Below are positions 1 through 7,993 of a DNA stretch of 64,000 nt, piece by piece. Position numbers and translations under genes: made by a program. Source of the stretch: Planctomycetota bacterium (GTDB lineage Bacteria > Planctomycetota > B15-G4); contig JAJDEO010000043.1 in NCBI GenBank assembly GCA_029259745.1, positions 1-64,000 on the forward strand, read 5' to 3'. Positions within the stretch are counted from its first letter, which is position 1. Each line of letters opens with the position of its first letter. Below the pieces are notes generated by a model. That model ran no database searches. It was given only the letters and a program-made list of their open reading frames with translations, and was not told the origin of the DNA.

Positions 1-304
1 CGGACAGCACACCGTCACGTCTCCCGTACGCCGCGCTCCGCCTGAGCTCCGCATGGGCTCCACTCCGCGCGGCTGACCCGACGACGACGAACCCGTCGGG
101 ACAAGAGTGAAGCCGCCGCGACGTCCACCGACGCCACGCAAGCGGCCACCTGCCAAGCTCGCCAACTCGGCACCCACCGTCCCCGAGGATCATCGACTCC
201 GCGTGCCCTCCAGCCACGCAACGACCGAACCTCCAGCCCGAGCACAGCCCTCCCCCTCACACGCTGCTTCTTGCAGTGACTCCCCGCGACTCGCAGCCAA
301 CCGA
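1..304. other. No recognisable gene
   Basis: Open frames exist on both strands, but they have the Arg/Pro/Ser-rich composition of chance frames in GC-rich DNA and show no motif, signal peptide or ribosome binding site. I see no gene here. The window edge may cut a gene that starts further left. Confidence 0.5.
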
Positions 305-425
305 GCCGGACGGGGACGACGACGAGGGCGTCAGCGACTTCACGGCGCTCTCACCACCGCCACGCGATCCCACCACCGCCAAGAGCCGTGCCCGAGCGAC
401 GACCTCGTCGTCGTCCCCGTCCGGC
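305..425. repeat. Long inverted repeat (27 of 28 bp arms)
   Basis: Positions 305-332 pair with 398-425: 23 uninterrupted pairs, one mismatch, then 4 more pairs. Inside, 341-351 pairs with 382-390 through a 2-nt bulge, so a transcript of either strand could fold into one long hairpin of about 121 nt. It starts 21 nt downstream of the stop codon of the minus-strand gene 446-616. It could be a 3-prime structure or terminator, a structured RNA, or the remains of a mobile element. There is no U-run next to it. Confidence 0.75.
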
Positions 426-445
426 GGACAAGCACCCCAAACCCG

Positions 446-616
446 TCACTCCCCGCCCCGACGCTCCAAAATCTTCCCAAGCACAAACACCGCCCCCCCA
501 ACGATCAACCCACCAAACTCAAACGTCATATCCGGCACATCACTCAAGAAGAGCGACTCAACCATCACGTATGTGACGATGCCAAACCCGGCAACCTGCA
601 AGATCTTCGCGGCCAT
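446..616 (-). CDS. Small membrane protein (56 aa), unknown function
   Basis: The minus strand reads ATG at 616 to TGA at 446 and encodes 56 residues. Two hydrophobic stretches are seen, about residues 5-24 (VAGFGIVTYVMVESLFL) and 36-48 (GGLIVGGAVFVLG), separated by an acidic linker (SDVPDM). It ends in a charged tail, KILERRGGE. This fits a small two-helix inner-membrane protein. The amphipathic pattern and lack of low-complexity Arg/Pro runs set it apart from chance frames nearby. No family was recognised. A long inverted repeat follows directly downstream. Confidence 0.65.
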   Translation of the reverse strand: MAAKILQVAGFGIVTYVMVESLFLSDVPDMTFEFGGLIVGGAVFVLGKILERRGGE

Positions 617-700
617 GCCACTACGTTAGCCGCACGACGCGCGCGATGCTCGCCTCTCCGCCGCCGACGCCGGCCTCGGCCAGGCCGTCCACCCCGCGCC

Positions 701-2236
701 TCAGCGCTGGGCCAGTGTCGCCGCGCGATACCGATCGAGACGGTCGACGTACTCGCGGTATCGCGGTCCGGTCGTCTCGATCATCGTCAGCGCGCGCTCC
801 ATCGCATCGACCGCTTCGGCAAAACGCCCCTGGGCCGCAAGCGCATCGGACATCAGCGTCCAGGCCGCATCGTGCTCCGCGAACTCGTCCTCGAGATGCG
901 GCGTCAGGAGAGCCTCACCCTCGACAGCGTCGCGCACCTCCGTGATGTCGCTGTGCACGTGGATCTCGGCCAGCGAGTAGGCCACCTCAGACGTCCGCGG
1001 CTCCATGCTCGACAACACCGTCACGAGGTGCTCGACACCACCGACATCACCCCGCTGACCACGCACGCGCGCCAGCGCCACGACGGACGCGGGACGCAAA
1101 GCCCCGAGCTCGAGTGCCGCCGCGAGGTGACGCTCGGCCGCCGCGAATCGGTCCGCATCGTGTTCGATGAGACCGAGCGCTTCGTGCGCGAGTCCCAAAG
1201 ACGGATCGAGTTCGAGCGACCATTCGTACTCGTCGATCGCCTCGTGCAGGTTGCCGAGCTTCTCGTGCAGCGACGCGATCGAGACGTGTATGACAGCGGC
1301 ATCGACACCACGTTGATCGGGAAGCGTGAGCGCGGTCTCGTATTCTTCGATCGACTCGCGGTAGCGTCCGACCTCGTAGAGCGTCGCCGCGATGTTCGCC
1401 ACGTGTGCGGCCCGTTCCGGCTCGAGCGTGCGCGCATGTCGATACGGCTCGAGGGCGGCGTCGCCGTCGTCGAGATCGCGCAGGGCGTGTCCCAGCCCGA
1501 TCAGCGCCGCCACCTCATCGGGCTCGCTGCGCAAGATGGCGCGGTAGGCGAGCGCCGAGCGCTCGTGGTCACCGATGGTCGTGAACAAGCTCGCGAGTCC
1601 GCGGTGCGCCGGCACGCAGTCGACATCGATCTCGACGGCCGTCATGAGCGTCTCGTGCGCGTCGATCCACTGCCCGCTTTCGAGCAGGAGATGGCCGAGC
1701 GTCGCGTGACTCCAGGCCTCGTCGTAACCGAGCTCGATCGAGCGTCGCAGCGCCACGATCGCCTGGGTCAGCTCGCCGCGGTCGGCCCGCAATCGGGAAA
1801 GCAGGCCGAAGGGCCCCGGATCGTCCGGGCTCAGAACCGTCGCCTGCTCGAGATCCTGGAGCGCCTTGTCGGGGCTTCCGAGCTGCATGTGGGCGATGCC
1901 GCGCAGGAAAAACCCGGTGCCGCTGAGGGGATCGTCGGTGAGCAGAGGATCAAGGGATTCGAGCGCTCCGACCGCGTCGCCGCGGGCCAGCAGATCAGCC
2001 CCCTCGGAGAGACGCCGAAGCTGGACGAGCGCCTGTTCGGTAGCCTCCACGGCGTCGTCTTCGTGGTCGTGCGGGATCGCGGGAGGGTCAGCCGCCTCCG
2101 CGTCGTCCAAACGGGCCGCGAGCGGCAGAAGCTCGAGCGGCGCTGAGACCTGAGCCAACGCAACCGGGACGGGCGCCGTCGACGCACACGCCACGGCTGA
2201 TGAGAGAACGACAAGCCGAGCGAGTGACGACACCAT
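701..2236 (-). CDS. Secreted TPR-repeat protein
   Basis: This 511-residue protein starts with a signal peptide (MVSSLARLVVLSSAVACAS, then an Ala-rich stretch) and is therefore probably exported. From about residue 60 to the end it consists of tandem tetratricopeptide repeats, seen as recurring A-L-x-x-L-D-P and G-x-Y-x-E-A-I-x-x-Y patterns such as GRYRESIEEYETALTLP and GNLHEAIDEYEWSLELDPS. TPRs mediate protein-protein contact, so a scaffold role is likely, but the partner is unknown. A frame nine residues longer exists, but the ATG at 2236 has AGGGAGG about 8 nt upstream. It is divergent from the gene at 2365. Confidence 0.85.
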   Translation of the reverse strand: MVSSLARLVVLSSAVACASTAPVPVALAQVSAPLELLPLAARLDDAEAADPPAIPHDHEDDAVEATEQALVQLRRLSEGADLLARGDAVGALESLDPLLTDDPLSGTGFFLRGIAHMQLGSPDKALQDLEQATVLSPDDPGPFGLLSRLRADRGELTQAIVALRRSIELGYDEAWSHATLGHLLLESGQWIDAHETLMTAVEIDVDCVPAHRGLASLFTTIGDHERSALAYRAILRSEPDEVAALIGLGHALRDLDDGDAALEPYRHARTLEPERAAHVANIAATLYEVGRYRESIEEYETALTLPDQRGVDAAVIHVSIASLHEKLGNLHEAIDEYEWSLELDPSLGLAHEALGLIEHDADRFAAAERHLAAALELGALRPASVVALARVRGQRGDVGGVEHLVTVLSSMEPRTSEVAYSLAEIHVHSDITEVRDAVEGEALLTPHLEDEFAEHDAAWTLMSDALAAQGRFAEAVDAMERALTMIETTGPRYREYVDRLDRYRAATLAQR

Positions 2237-2255
2237 GATGGAGCCTCCCTGGATT

Positions 2256-2284
2256 TGAGACACTCCTCCTCATCGGTGAGACAC
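2256..2284. promoter_or_regulatory. Direct repeat TGAGACAC x2, 21-nt period
   Basis: TGAGACAC occurs at 2256-2263 and 2277-2284, two helical turns apart, in the 128-nt gap between two divergent genes. The spacing suits a dimeric or side-by-side DNA-binding protein. No regulator can be named, and chance is possible. Confidence 0.3.
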
Positions 2285-2364
2285 CCGCGTCAGGTGAAAC
2301 CCGATTCCCTCCCGACGCCGCGCCAGCCATCCTGCCGACGACCTCTTCTGCTCGAGACCCCGCC

Positions 2365-4320
2365 GTGAACAGCCGTACGCTTCTCATTCTCGGACTCCTC
2401 GTCGTCCTCAGCGTCATCGGCGCGGCCGTCTGGACCCTGCTCGACGACACGTCGGCGGGCCGCGACGTCGCCACGCTCGATGCCCCGGCGACCACGCAAC
2501 AGACGAGCGCCCCGCCCACGGCCGTCGTCACGCATGGCGGCGCAGCGCCCCAAGAACTCGACAAGCCCGTCGCCCGCACGGCGGCGCCGATTGCCGAGCC
2601 GCTTCCGGCCACGACCGTCTACGGCTCGGCCACCGGGCGGGTCATCGATCTCGCCGGCATCGCCGTCGTCGACGTGCCCATCGTCGCGTTCATCAGCGGC
2701 GAAGGTGCGCCCTTCCGCACGCGCCGCGACCTCGCCGCACGCGCGAAGACCGACGGCGACGGGCGCTTCACGATCGACCAGCTACCCGTCGGATCGCCCT
2801 GCGGACTCGAAGTTCTGCCGCTGAACTTCGCACCGACGATGAAGGAGCCGTTCGTCGTCACGGAGGGCAGCGTGACGGACCTCGGCACGATCGTCGTGCG
2901 CTCGGGCGTGTCGGTGACGGGTCTGATCACCGACGTCACGAGCGGCGTGCGCCTGCGCGGCGTCACCGTGAACTTGCACGACCTCACCGATCGCTACCGC
3001 CGCGGCGGCGTCGACGCGGGCCCCGCGGCCGCCGCCATCTCCGACGAGAACGGGCGCTACACCTTCGAGAACCTCGCGATGCGTCAGTACGAGCTGGCCT
3101 TGGCGCACGAGGGCTACATCCCACTCACCACGGTGCTCACGTTCGTGCTGTCGATGGGCGACAAGCCTGCCAACCAAGACTTCGCGCTCGAGCGCGCCGA
3201 GGAACGCCTCGACGGCGTGGTCGTCTCGATCGCCGACGGCACGGCGGTGCCCGACGTCGTCGTGCGCGTCTCACGCCGCCAACCGAACGCGAACGGCTTC
3301 TTCTCGGCCACGGCCGTGAGCGACCCCTCCGGCGCCTTCAGCTTCGAGGGCCTGCCCGCCGGACGCCTCACGCTGGAGCTGCGATCGCAGCGCTGGTTCC
3401 TCCCGTCGAAGGAGATGATCGACTCGCCGTCGACCAATCTCGTCGTCGAGGCCCAGCGCGCGCAGTGGGTGGACGTCCAGCTCGTCGCGCCCGAAGGGGC
3501 CACGCTGCCCGACGAAGTCATGGCGACGATCAAGCCGGTGCCCGGTGGACGCGGAGCCCTCGTCCCCACGGCCACTCCCCAGCGCACGTTCAGCGACCTC
3601 GATGCAGGACGCTTCCGCTTCGAGGGCCTGCGCGACGGCGCCTATGCGCTCGAGATCGCGGCCGAGGGATTCGCCGTCACACGCAGCCCGCAGTTCGAAC
3701 TCCAACGCGGAGGTGAGTCGACGAGCACCGACGTGCCGCTGGTACGCGGCGCCACGGTCATCGGCACGGTCAAGCCGGCCAACAGCAAGGCGCTCGTCGA
3801 ACTTCGCTCCGCGGACTACGACCCATCGCTGTCGATCCACTCGACCTTCCCGACACCGCCCATCCACGGCCTCCGCACGACCATCGCCGCCGACGGCACC
3901 TTTGCTCTCGAGCAGGTGCCGGGCGGAAGCTACGTCCTCAGTATCCTCGCGAAGGGCTCGCCGCCCGTGCACAAGCGCGACTTCGAGGTGGCGACGAGCG
4001 GCGTGCTCGACATCGGCACGGTCGAGCTGCCCATCGGCGGCATCGTGGTGGGACAGGTGCTCGGCCCGGACGGCCAGCCGCGCGAGGGCACGACGGTGCT
4101 CGTCACCAACGCCGAGCACCACAGCCAGGTTTCGACGGATGCCGAAGGCGTCTTCAGGCTCGACGCCCTTCCGGCGGGGACCTACGAGATCACGGCGACG
4201 CCCGGACGTGCGAACTTCTGGGAAGCATTGCGCTACGAAGCGCGCGAGCAGATCACCGTGACCGCGAGCCAGCAGTCGCGCGTGACCCTGACGCTCACCG
4301 AGCGGAAGCGTCAGGGGTGA
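2365..4320 (+). CDS. Membrane-anchored carboxypeptidase-regulatory-like repeat protein
   Basis: The 651-residue protein opens with a signal-anchor (TLLILGLLVVLSVIGAAVW, about residues 5-23). Several beta-sandwich modules of the carboxypeptidase regulatory-like (CarboxypepD_reg) type follow. Each shows the pattern G-x-V-x-D-x-x-G-x-x-(V/L)-x-x-V and later D-G-x-F-x-(L/I)-x-x-L-P-x-G, for example TDGDGRFTIDQLPVG, DPSGAFSFEGLPAG, DAEGVFRLDALPAG. No peptidase domain is present, so it is probably a surface or periplasmic adhesion or scaffold protein. It starts with GTG and overlaps the end of the convergent gene 4295-4660 by 26 nt. Confidence 0.85.
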   Translation: MNSRTLLILGLLVVLSVIGAAVWTLLDDTSAGRDVATLDAPATTQQTSAPPTAVVTHGGAAPQELDKPVARTAAPIAEPLPATTVYGSATGRVIDLAGIAVVDVPIVAFISGEGAPFRTRRDLAARAKTDGDGRFTIDQLPVGSPCGLEVLPLNFAPTMKEPFVVTEGSVTDLGTIVVRSGVSVTGLITDVTSGVRLRGVTVNLHDLTDRYRRGGVDAGPAAAAISDENGRYTFENLAMRQYELALAHEGYIPLTTVLTFVLSMGDKPANQDFALERAEERLDGVVVSIADGTAVPDVVVRVSRRQPNANGFFSATAVSDPSGAFSFEGLPAGRLTLELRSQRWFLPSKEMIDSPSTNLVVEAQRAQWVDVQLVAPEGATLPDEVMATIKPVPGGRGALVPTATPQRTFSDLDAGRFRFEGLRDGAYALEIAAEGFAVTRSPQFELQRGGESTSTDVPLVRGATVIGTVKPANSKALVELRSADYDPSLSIHSTFPTPPIHGLRTTIAADGTFALEQVPGGSYVLSILAKGSPPVHKRDFEVATSGVLDIGTVELPIGGIVVGQVLGPDGQPREGTTVLVTNAEHHSQVSTDAEGVFRLDALPAGTYEITATPGRANFWEALRYEAREQITVTASQQSRVTLTLTERKRQG

Positions 4321-4660
4321 CGGCGCGGTCGACGTCGATGTGGGCCCCGGGCGTGACGACGAGCAGGCCGTCGGCAGACTCCGTGTCGTTCATGCGCAAC
4401 ACGCGGTACTCGCCGGGCGCGACGACCAGTTCACCGCCGCGTTGAACGACGAGCACGCGCCGCCCGTCGTCGAGCGTCGCTTCCGTCCACGGCGATGACG
4501 CGGCGAGGAACACACGCCCCGCACGATCGCCGGCGTCCGCTCCGAAGCGGTCCTCCGAGAGCCACAGCGTCATGACGACGGCCGTGGCCACGAAGACCAA
4601 CACGGCCGCCCAGCCGTAGGTCGAGAGCGACCCGAGGATCGACCGTGCTCCGCGCTTCAC
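4295..4660 (-). CDS. Single-pass membrane protein, unknown function
   Basis: A 121-residue protein with one transmembrane segment near residues 15-33 (WAAVLVFVATAVVMTLWL) and a small beta-rich C-terminal part (LDDGRRVLVVQRGGELVVAPGEYRVL) presumably outside the membrane. The GTG at 4660 overlaps the TGA of the upstream lipoprotein as GTGA, which argues for this start over the in-frame codon at 4714 and for translational coupling. It is the last gene of a three-gene envelope set. No family was recognised. Confidence 0.7.
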   Translation of the reverse strand: MKRGARSILGSLSTYGWAAVLVFVATAVVMTLWLSEDRFGADAGDRAGRVFLAASSPWTEATLDDGRRVLVVQRGGELVVAPGEYRVLRMNDTESADGLLVVTPGAHIDVDRAVTPDASAR

Positions 4661-5034
4661 CGCGCGCGATCCGGCCGAGCCACGCGCACGAGGACGGCAG
4701 CGCGCTTCCCGCACTGCACGCGCTCGACGATCTCGACACTCTCGAGTTCGCTGTGCGGTCCGTCGGGCCCGACGGCTTCGACCCAGACGCGATCGTCACG
4801 CTCGACGACGGAGAAGCTCGTGGTGACGTCGAGGCCGAGCTGCTCGGCGAGCACGCGCGTGGCACGCGTCAGCGCGACGGCTTGCACGTCAGGCCCGAGG
4901 AGCGCACCGGACTGCGCACCGCCGTAGACGTAGCGCTCGCTCGTCGGCGGCTCGTCGAGCCACGTGGGCGGACAGCTCGAGCAGCCGGCCGCGCATGCCA
5001 GCACGCCGGCGAGAAGCAGGGACGAGAGACGCAT
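4657..5034 (-). CDS. Small lipoprotein, LPP20-like
   Basis: A 125-residue lipoprotein: the signal MRLSSLLLAGVLACAAGC ends in a lipobox (CAAGC). The mature part has YVYGGAQ followed by an Ala-rich helix (AVALTRATRVLAEQLGLDV) and two beta strands. This resembles the LPP20/FlgT-type fold seen in the neighbouring gene 5102-5725. The ATG at 5034 is preferred because it starts the lipoprotein signal. The longer frame has no signal. Its stop overlaps the next start by 4 nt (GTGA). Function is unknown; envelope location is well supported. Confidence 0.75.
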   Translation of the reverse strand: MRLSSLLLAGVLACAAGCSSCPPTWLDEPPTSERYVYGGAQSGALLGPDVQAVALTRATRVLAEQLGLDVTTSFSVVERDDRVWVEAVGPDGPHSELESVEIVERVQCGKRAAVLVRVARPDRAR

Positions 5035-5101
5035 GTCGCGATCGTACCTGCACGGACCGCCCCACCGCGATGTCGTAGGTGCGACGTCGCGGGCGCGCGC
5101 C

Positions 5102-5725
5102 TCAGCGCGCGTGGTTGAAGCGCGCCACCGATCCCACGAACGCCTGGCGGATGCGGGCTTCGTGATCGGACGTCGATCGCTCACCGAGGCTTCGGAGGGC
5201 GTTGCCGAAACGGTCGTTGTACGTCGAGAGCAGCGCACGCTCGACGTCGTAGCGCACGCGCACGATGACGTTGTCGAGATCGAACCACTTGCCCGTGATG
5301 CGCGGCTCGGACACGTGCCGGCTCGCGCTCTGGTCGAGACTGACCGTGAGCACGTCGTCGATGAACCCCGAACTCGTCAACACCTTGGACAGCGGCGCGT
5401 TGCCGGCGGAGACCTCACGTCCCACGTCGATCAGCACCGTGGCCAGCTCGACGCCCAACTCTCCGAGCGCCATGCCGAACGCAGCATCCTCGGCCGCGTC
5501 GACGCTTGCCACGCGCGGCGCTGAACCCTTCACGAACATCACCAAAGGCCGCGCGAACGAGTCCCAGCCGTCGGCGGCGTCGAAGACCCACGCCGGATAC
5601 TCGGCGTCCAAAGCCTGAGCTCCGGACGGCACGGCGCCGCGTGTCGCCGCCGGGCTCGAACAGCCCCACAGCAAGAGGATCGCGGCTGCAGCGGCACCGA
5701 TGCGAGAGGATACGAGGGACGACAT
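5102..5725 (-). CDS. LPP20-like lipoprotein
   Basis: A 207-residue predicted lipoprotein with signal and lipobox (AAAAAILLLWGCSSP). The mature protein starts with a YPAWVFDA segment and then has VKGSAPRVASVDAAEDAAFG followed by an Ala/Leu-rich helix. This matches the PxWV and GxAxxxxxxAxxxAxxxA layout of LPP20-family lipoproteins, though the match is by eye only. CGGAG lies about 9 nt before the ATG. It leads the group 5102-5725, 4657-5034 and 4295-4660, all on the same strand. A GC hairpin (5738-5755) precedes its ribosome binding site. Confidence 0.75.
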   Translation of the reverse strand: MSSLVSSRIGAAAAAILLLWGCSSPAATRGAVPSGAQALDAEYPAWVFDAADGWDSFARPLVMFVKGSAPRVASVDAAEDAAFGMALGELGVELATVLIDVGREVSAGNAPLSKVLTSSGFIDDVLTVSLDQSASRHVSEPRITGKWFDLDNVIVRVRYDVERALLSTYNDRFGNALRSLGERSTSDHEARIRQAFVGSVARFNHAR

Positions 5726-5800
5726 GGCCGGATCTCCGAGGGGGACATCCCCCTCATCGGACCGCGCTCCGTCTCGACTTGAGTCGCTGGCCTGGCGCTG

Positions 5801-7621
5801 TCAGTCGAGCGGCGGCAGCCACGGGCCGAGCCCCGGCACGAGCCGCGTGACTTCGTCGCGCACGATGCGCCGGATCTCAGTCGTGCTCGAACACGCGTAG
5901 GCCCGCCGCAGGACGTCCTCGCACAGATCGATCGTGACAGCCGCGAGCATGCGCTTGACGACCGGAACCTGAAACGGCGGCATCGACAGCGAGCGCAGGC
6001 CCATGCCCAGCAGCAGCACGACCGCCTCGGGGTCGCCGGCCATCTCGCCGCAGACGGACACCGACGTCTCGGTGTCCATGCCCGCCTCGATGACATTCTG
6101 GACCAGCCGCAGCACGCCCGGATGCAGCGGCTGGTAGAGGTCGGCGACGCGCGCGTTGTTGCGGTCGACAGCCAGGGCGTATTGGCTCAGGTCGTTCGTG
6201 CCGATCGAGAGGAAGTCGGCCTCCCGCGCCATGTTGCGCGCCGCGAGTGCTGCGGCTGGCACCTCGATCATCGCACCGAGCGCGACGTCGGGATCGAACG
6301 CAACGCCCTCCGACTCGAGGTCGGCGCAGAGCTGGTCGACGATCTCGCGCACGCGCCGGAACTCCTCCACCATCGTCACCATGGGCAGCAGGATGCGCAG
6401 CCGCCCATGGGCCGAGGCGCGCAGCAATGCGCGGATCTGGGTGTAGAAGAGGTCCGGCCACTCGAGCGACAGGCGCAGGCCGCGCCAGCCGAGCACGGGG
6501 TTCGGCTCATGCGGCGTCGAGAGGTACGGCAGAGGCTTGTCACCGCCGACGTCGATCGTGCGGAACGTGACGATGCGATCGTCGACACCACGCAGCACTT
6601 CGCAGTACTGGTCGTACTGTTCCTCTTCACTGGGAAACGCCGGCCGGTTCATGAACAGGAACTCGGTGCGATACAGACCGATGCCGCGCAGCTCGTCGAC
6701 GGAGTGCGGCGGCAGGGTCTGCCAGTTTTCGACGTTGAGGTAGAGGTGGATCGGGACGTCGTCTTTGGTGAGCGCGGCGCGCGGCGACTGGACGACGAGT
6801 TCGTGGCGGTACTGGTCCCAGTCGTCGCTGCGGCGCTGGGCGTCTTCGATGTCGCTCGGGTTGGGCTCGACGATGACGTGCCCGGCCGTGCCGTCGACGA
6901 TCCAGGCGCCGCCGTGGGCCGGGAGGCGCGACACGTCGATGCCCGTGACTGCCGGGATGCCGAGACTGCGCGCGAGGATGGCGGCATGCGAGGCCGCGCC
7001 GCCAGACGCCGTGATGATGCCGGCGAGCTTGTTGCGGTCGAGGTGGGCGGTGTCAGACGGCAGCAGCTCGCGCGCGATGAGAATCGAGCGGTGCCCGTCC
7101 GAGCCGTCACGTCCGATCGAGGCGGAGGCCTGGGCGGCCGCGAGCGACAGGGCCGCCGACGGCTTGCCCGCGAGGATGCGCAGCACGCGCCGCCCGACGT
7201 CGCGCAGATCGGCGACGGGATCGCGGTCACCCTGGGCGACGCCGACGCCGGCGAGCCGCTTCGACCACTGGGCGATCTCGTCGCGAATCGCGACCTCGGC
7301 GTTGACGAGGTCGTCCTGGATACGCTTTCGCAGCCCCTTCCTCAGGGCCGGGTCGTCGAGAAGCATGCTCTGCACGCTGAAGATCGCCGCGTCCTTGGCA
7401 CCCACCTGATCCTCGATCCGCTCTTGGATCGACGCGAGCTGTCGCTTGGCACGGCTCAGGGCCGTCTGCAGCCGGCGTTGCTCGGCTTTGACGTCGCCCT
7501 CCTGGATCGCCAGCACCGGCACATCGACGTCGCCCTCCTCGTGAAAGAGCGCGATGCCGACCGCGAGCCCGGGTGACACCGGCACCCCACGCACGACGAC
7601 CTTCTTTCCGCGGGATGGCAT
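5801..7621 (-). CDS. ptsI: Phosphoenolpyruvate-protein phosphotransferase (PTS enzyme I)
   Basis: This 606-residue protein is a full-length enzyme I, which takes phosphate from PEP and passes it to HPr in the cytosol. Seen in order: the N-terminal strand VVVRGVPVSPGLAVG, an HPr-binding helical insert, the phospho-histidine motif GGAASHAAILARSLG (His212), and a TIM-barrel PEP domain with GLYRTEFLFMNR, ILLPMVTMVEEFR, IGTNDLSQYALAVDR and the CGEMAGD motif near the end. No HPr or EII gene is visible in this window, so the chain it feeds (sugar uptake or regulation) cannot be told. The next gene on the strand starts 75 nt beyond its stop. Confidence 0.95.
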   Translation of the reverse strand: MPSRGKKVVVRGVPVSPGLAVGIALFHEEGDVDVPVLAIQEGDVKAEQRRLQTALSRAKRQLASIQERIEDQVGAKDAAIFSVQSMLLDDPALRKGLRKRIQDDLVNAEVAIRDEIAQWSKRLAGVGVAQGDRDPVADLRDVGRRVLRILAGKPSAALSLAAAQASASIGRDGSDGHRSILIARELLPSDTAHLDRNKLAGIITASGGAASHAAILARSLGIPAVTGIDVSRLPAHGGAWIVDGTAGHVIVEPNPSDIEDAQRRSDDWDQYRHELVVQSPRAALTKDDVPIHLYLNVENWQTLPPHSVDELRGIGLYRTEFLFMNRPAFPSEEEQYDQYCEVLRGVDDRIVTFRTIDVGGDKPLPYLSTPHEPNPVLGWRGLRLSLEWPDLFYTQIRALLRASAHGRLRILLPMVTMVEEFRRVREIVDQLCADLESEGVAFDPDVALGAMIEVPAAALAARNMAREADFLSIGTNDLSQYALAVDRNNARVADLYQPLHPGVLRLVQNVIEAGMDTETSVSVCGEMAGDPEAVVLLLGMGLRSLSMPPFQVPVVKRMLAAVTIDLCEDVLRRAYACSSTTEIRRIVRDEVTRLVPGLGPWLPPLD

Positions 7622-7993
7622 CAGAGCCCGCTCGCCCGCGCGACGACAGTGGTGTTTTGGACGGCGATCGGCACAGGGGCCCCAGGGCAGACAGCGACTC
7701 GCAGCAGCCGTTCTGACGACCGGAAGCGAAACGAGTCATTGTGAGATCTCACGGCCCGCTCCGCAACTCGGGGCCGCCGGGCGGGAGAGTGTCGACCCGC
7801 GGCTGCGCCTCCGCGGTGCGCGCGCCACCGGTCATTCCGTTCTAGGAACCGCCCGACAGGCCAGTTTCTCGGCCGCCAAACCTCGAAACTTCACACCTCC
7901 GCCCCTGTCGCATCACCTGAAATCGCGCAAGGCAGATACCGCCACGAACGAAAGCAATGCCTCGACGCGCGGCTTGGCTATCATTCGCCCACC
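7622..7993. other. Divergent intergenic region between ptsI and mqnC
   Basis: 372 nt without a supported gene. It must hold the promoters of both flanking genes. TATCAT at 7979-7984 looks like a -10 element, but it lies only 10 nt before the mqnC ATG, and no Shine-Dalgarno sequence is seen, so a nearly leaderless transcript is possible. No good -35 partner was found. Confidence 0.4.

Noticed and set aside
15..260. 81-residue minus-strand frame at the window start
   Set aside because: Arg-rich with no hydrophobic or domain pattern and no ribosome binding site.
107..2146. Long plus-strand open frame of 679 residues over the TPR gene
   Set aside because: It mirrors the minus-strand TPR protein, is Arg-rich without motifs, and has no ribosome binding site. 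It is a GC-rich antisense shadow.
5738..5755. GAGGGGG/CCCCCTC hairpin between ptsI and the LPP20-like gene, as a terminator
   Set aside because: It lies directly next to the ribosome binding site of the lipoprotein gene and lacks a U-run, so it is not called as a separate terminator.
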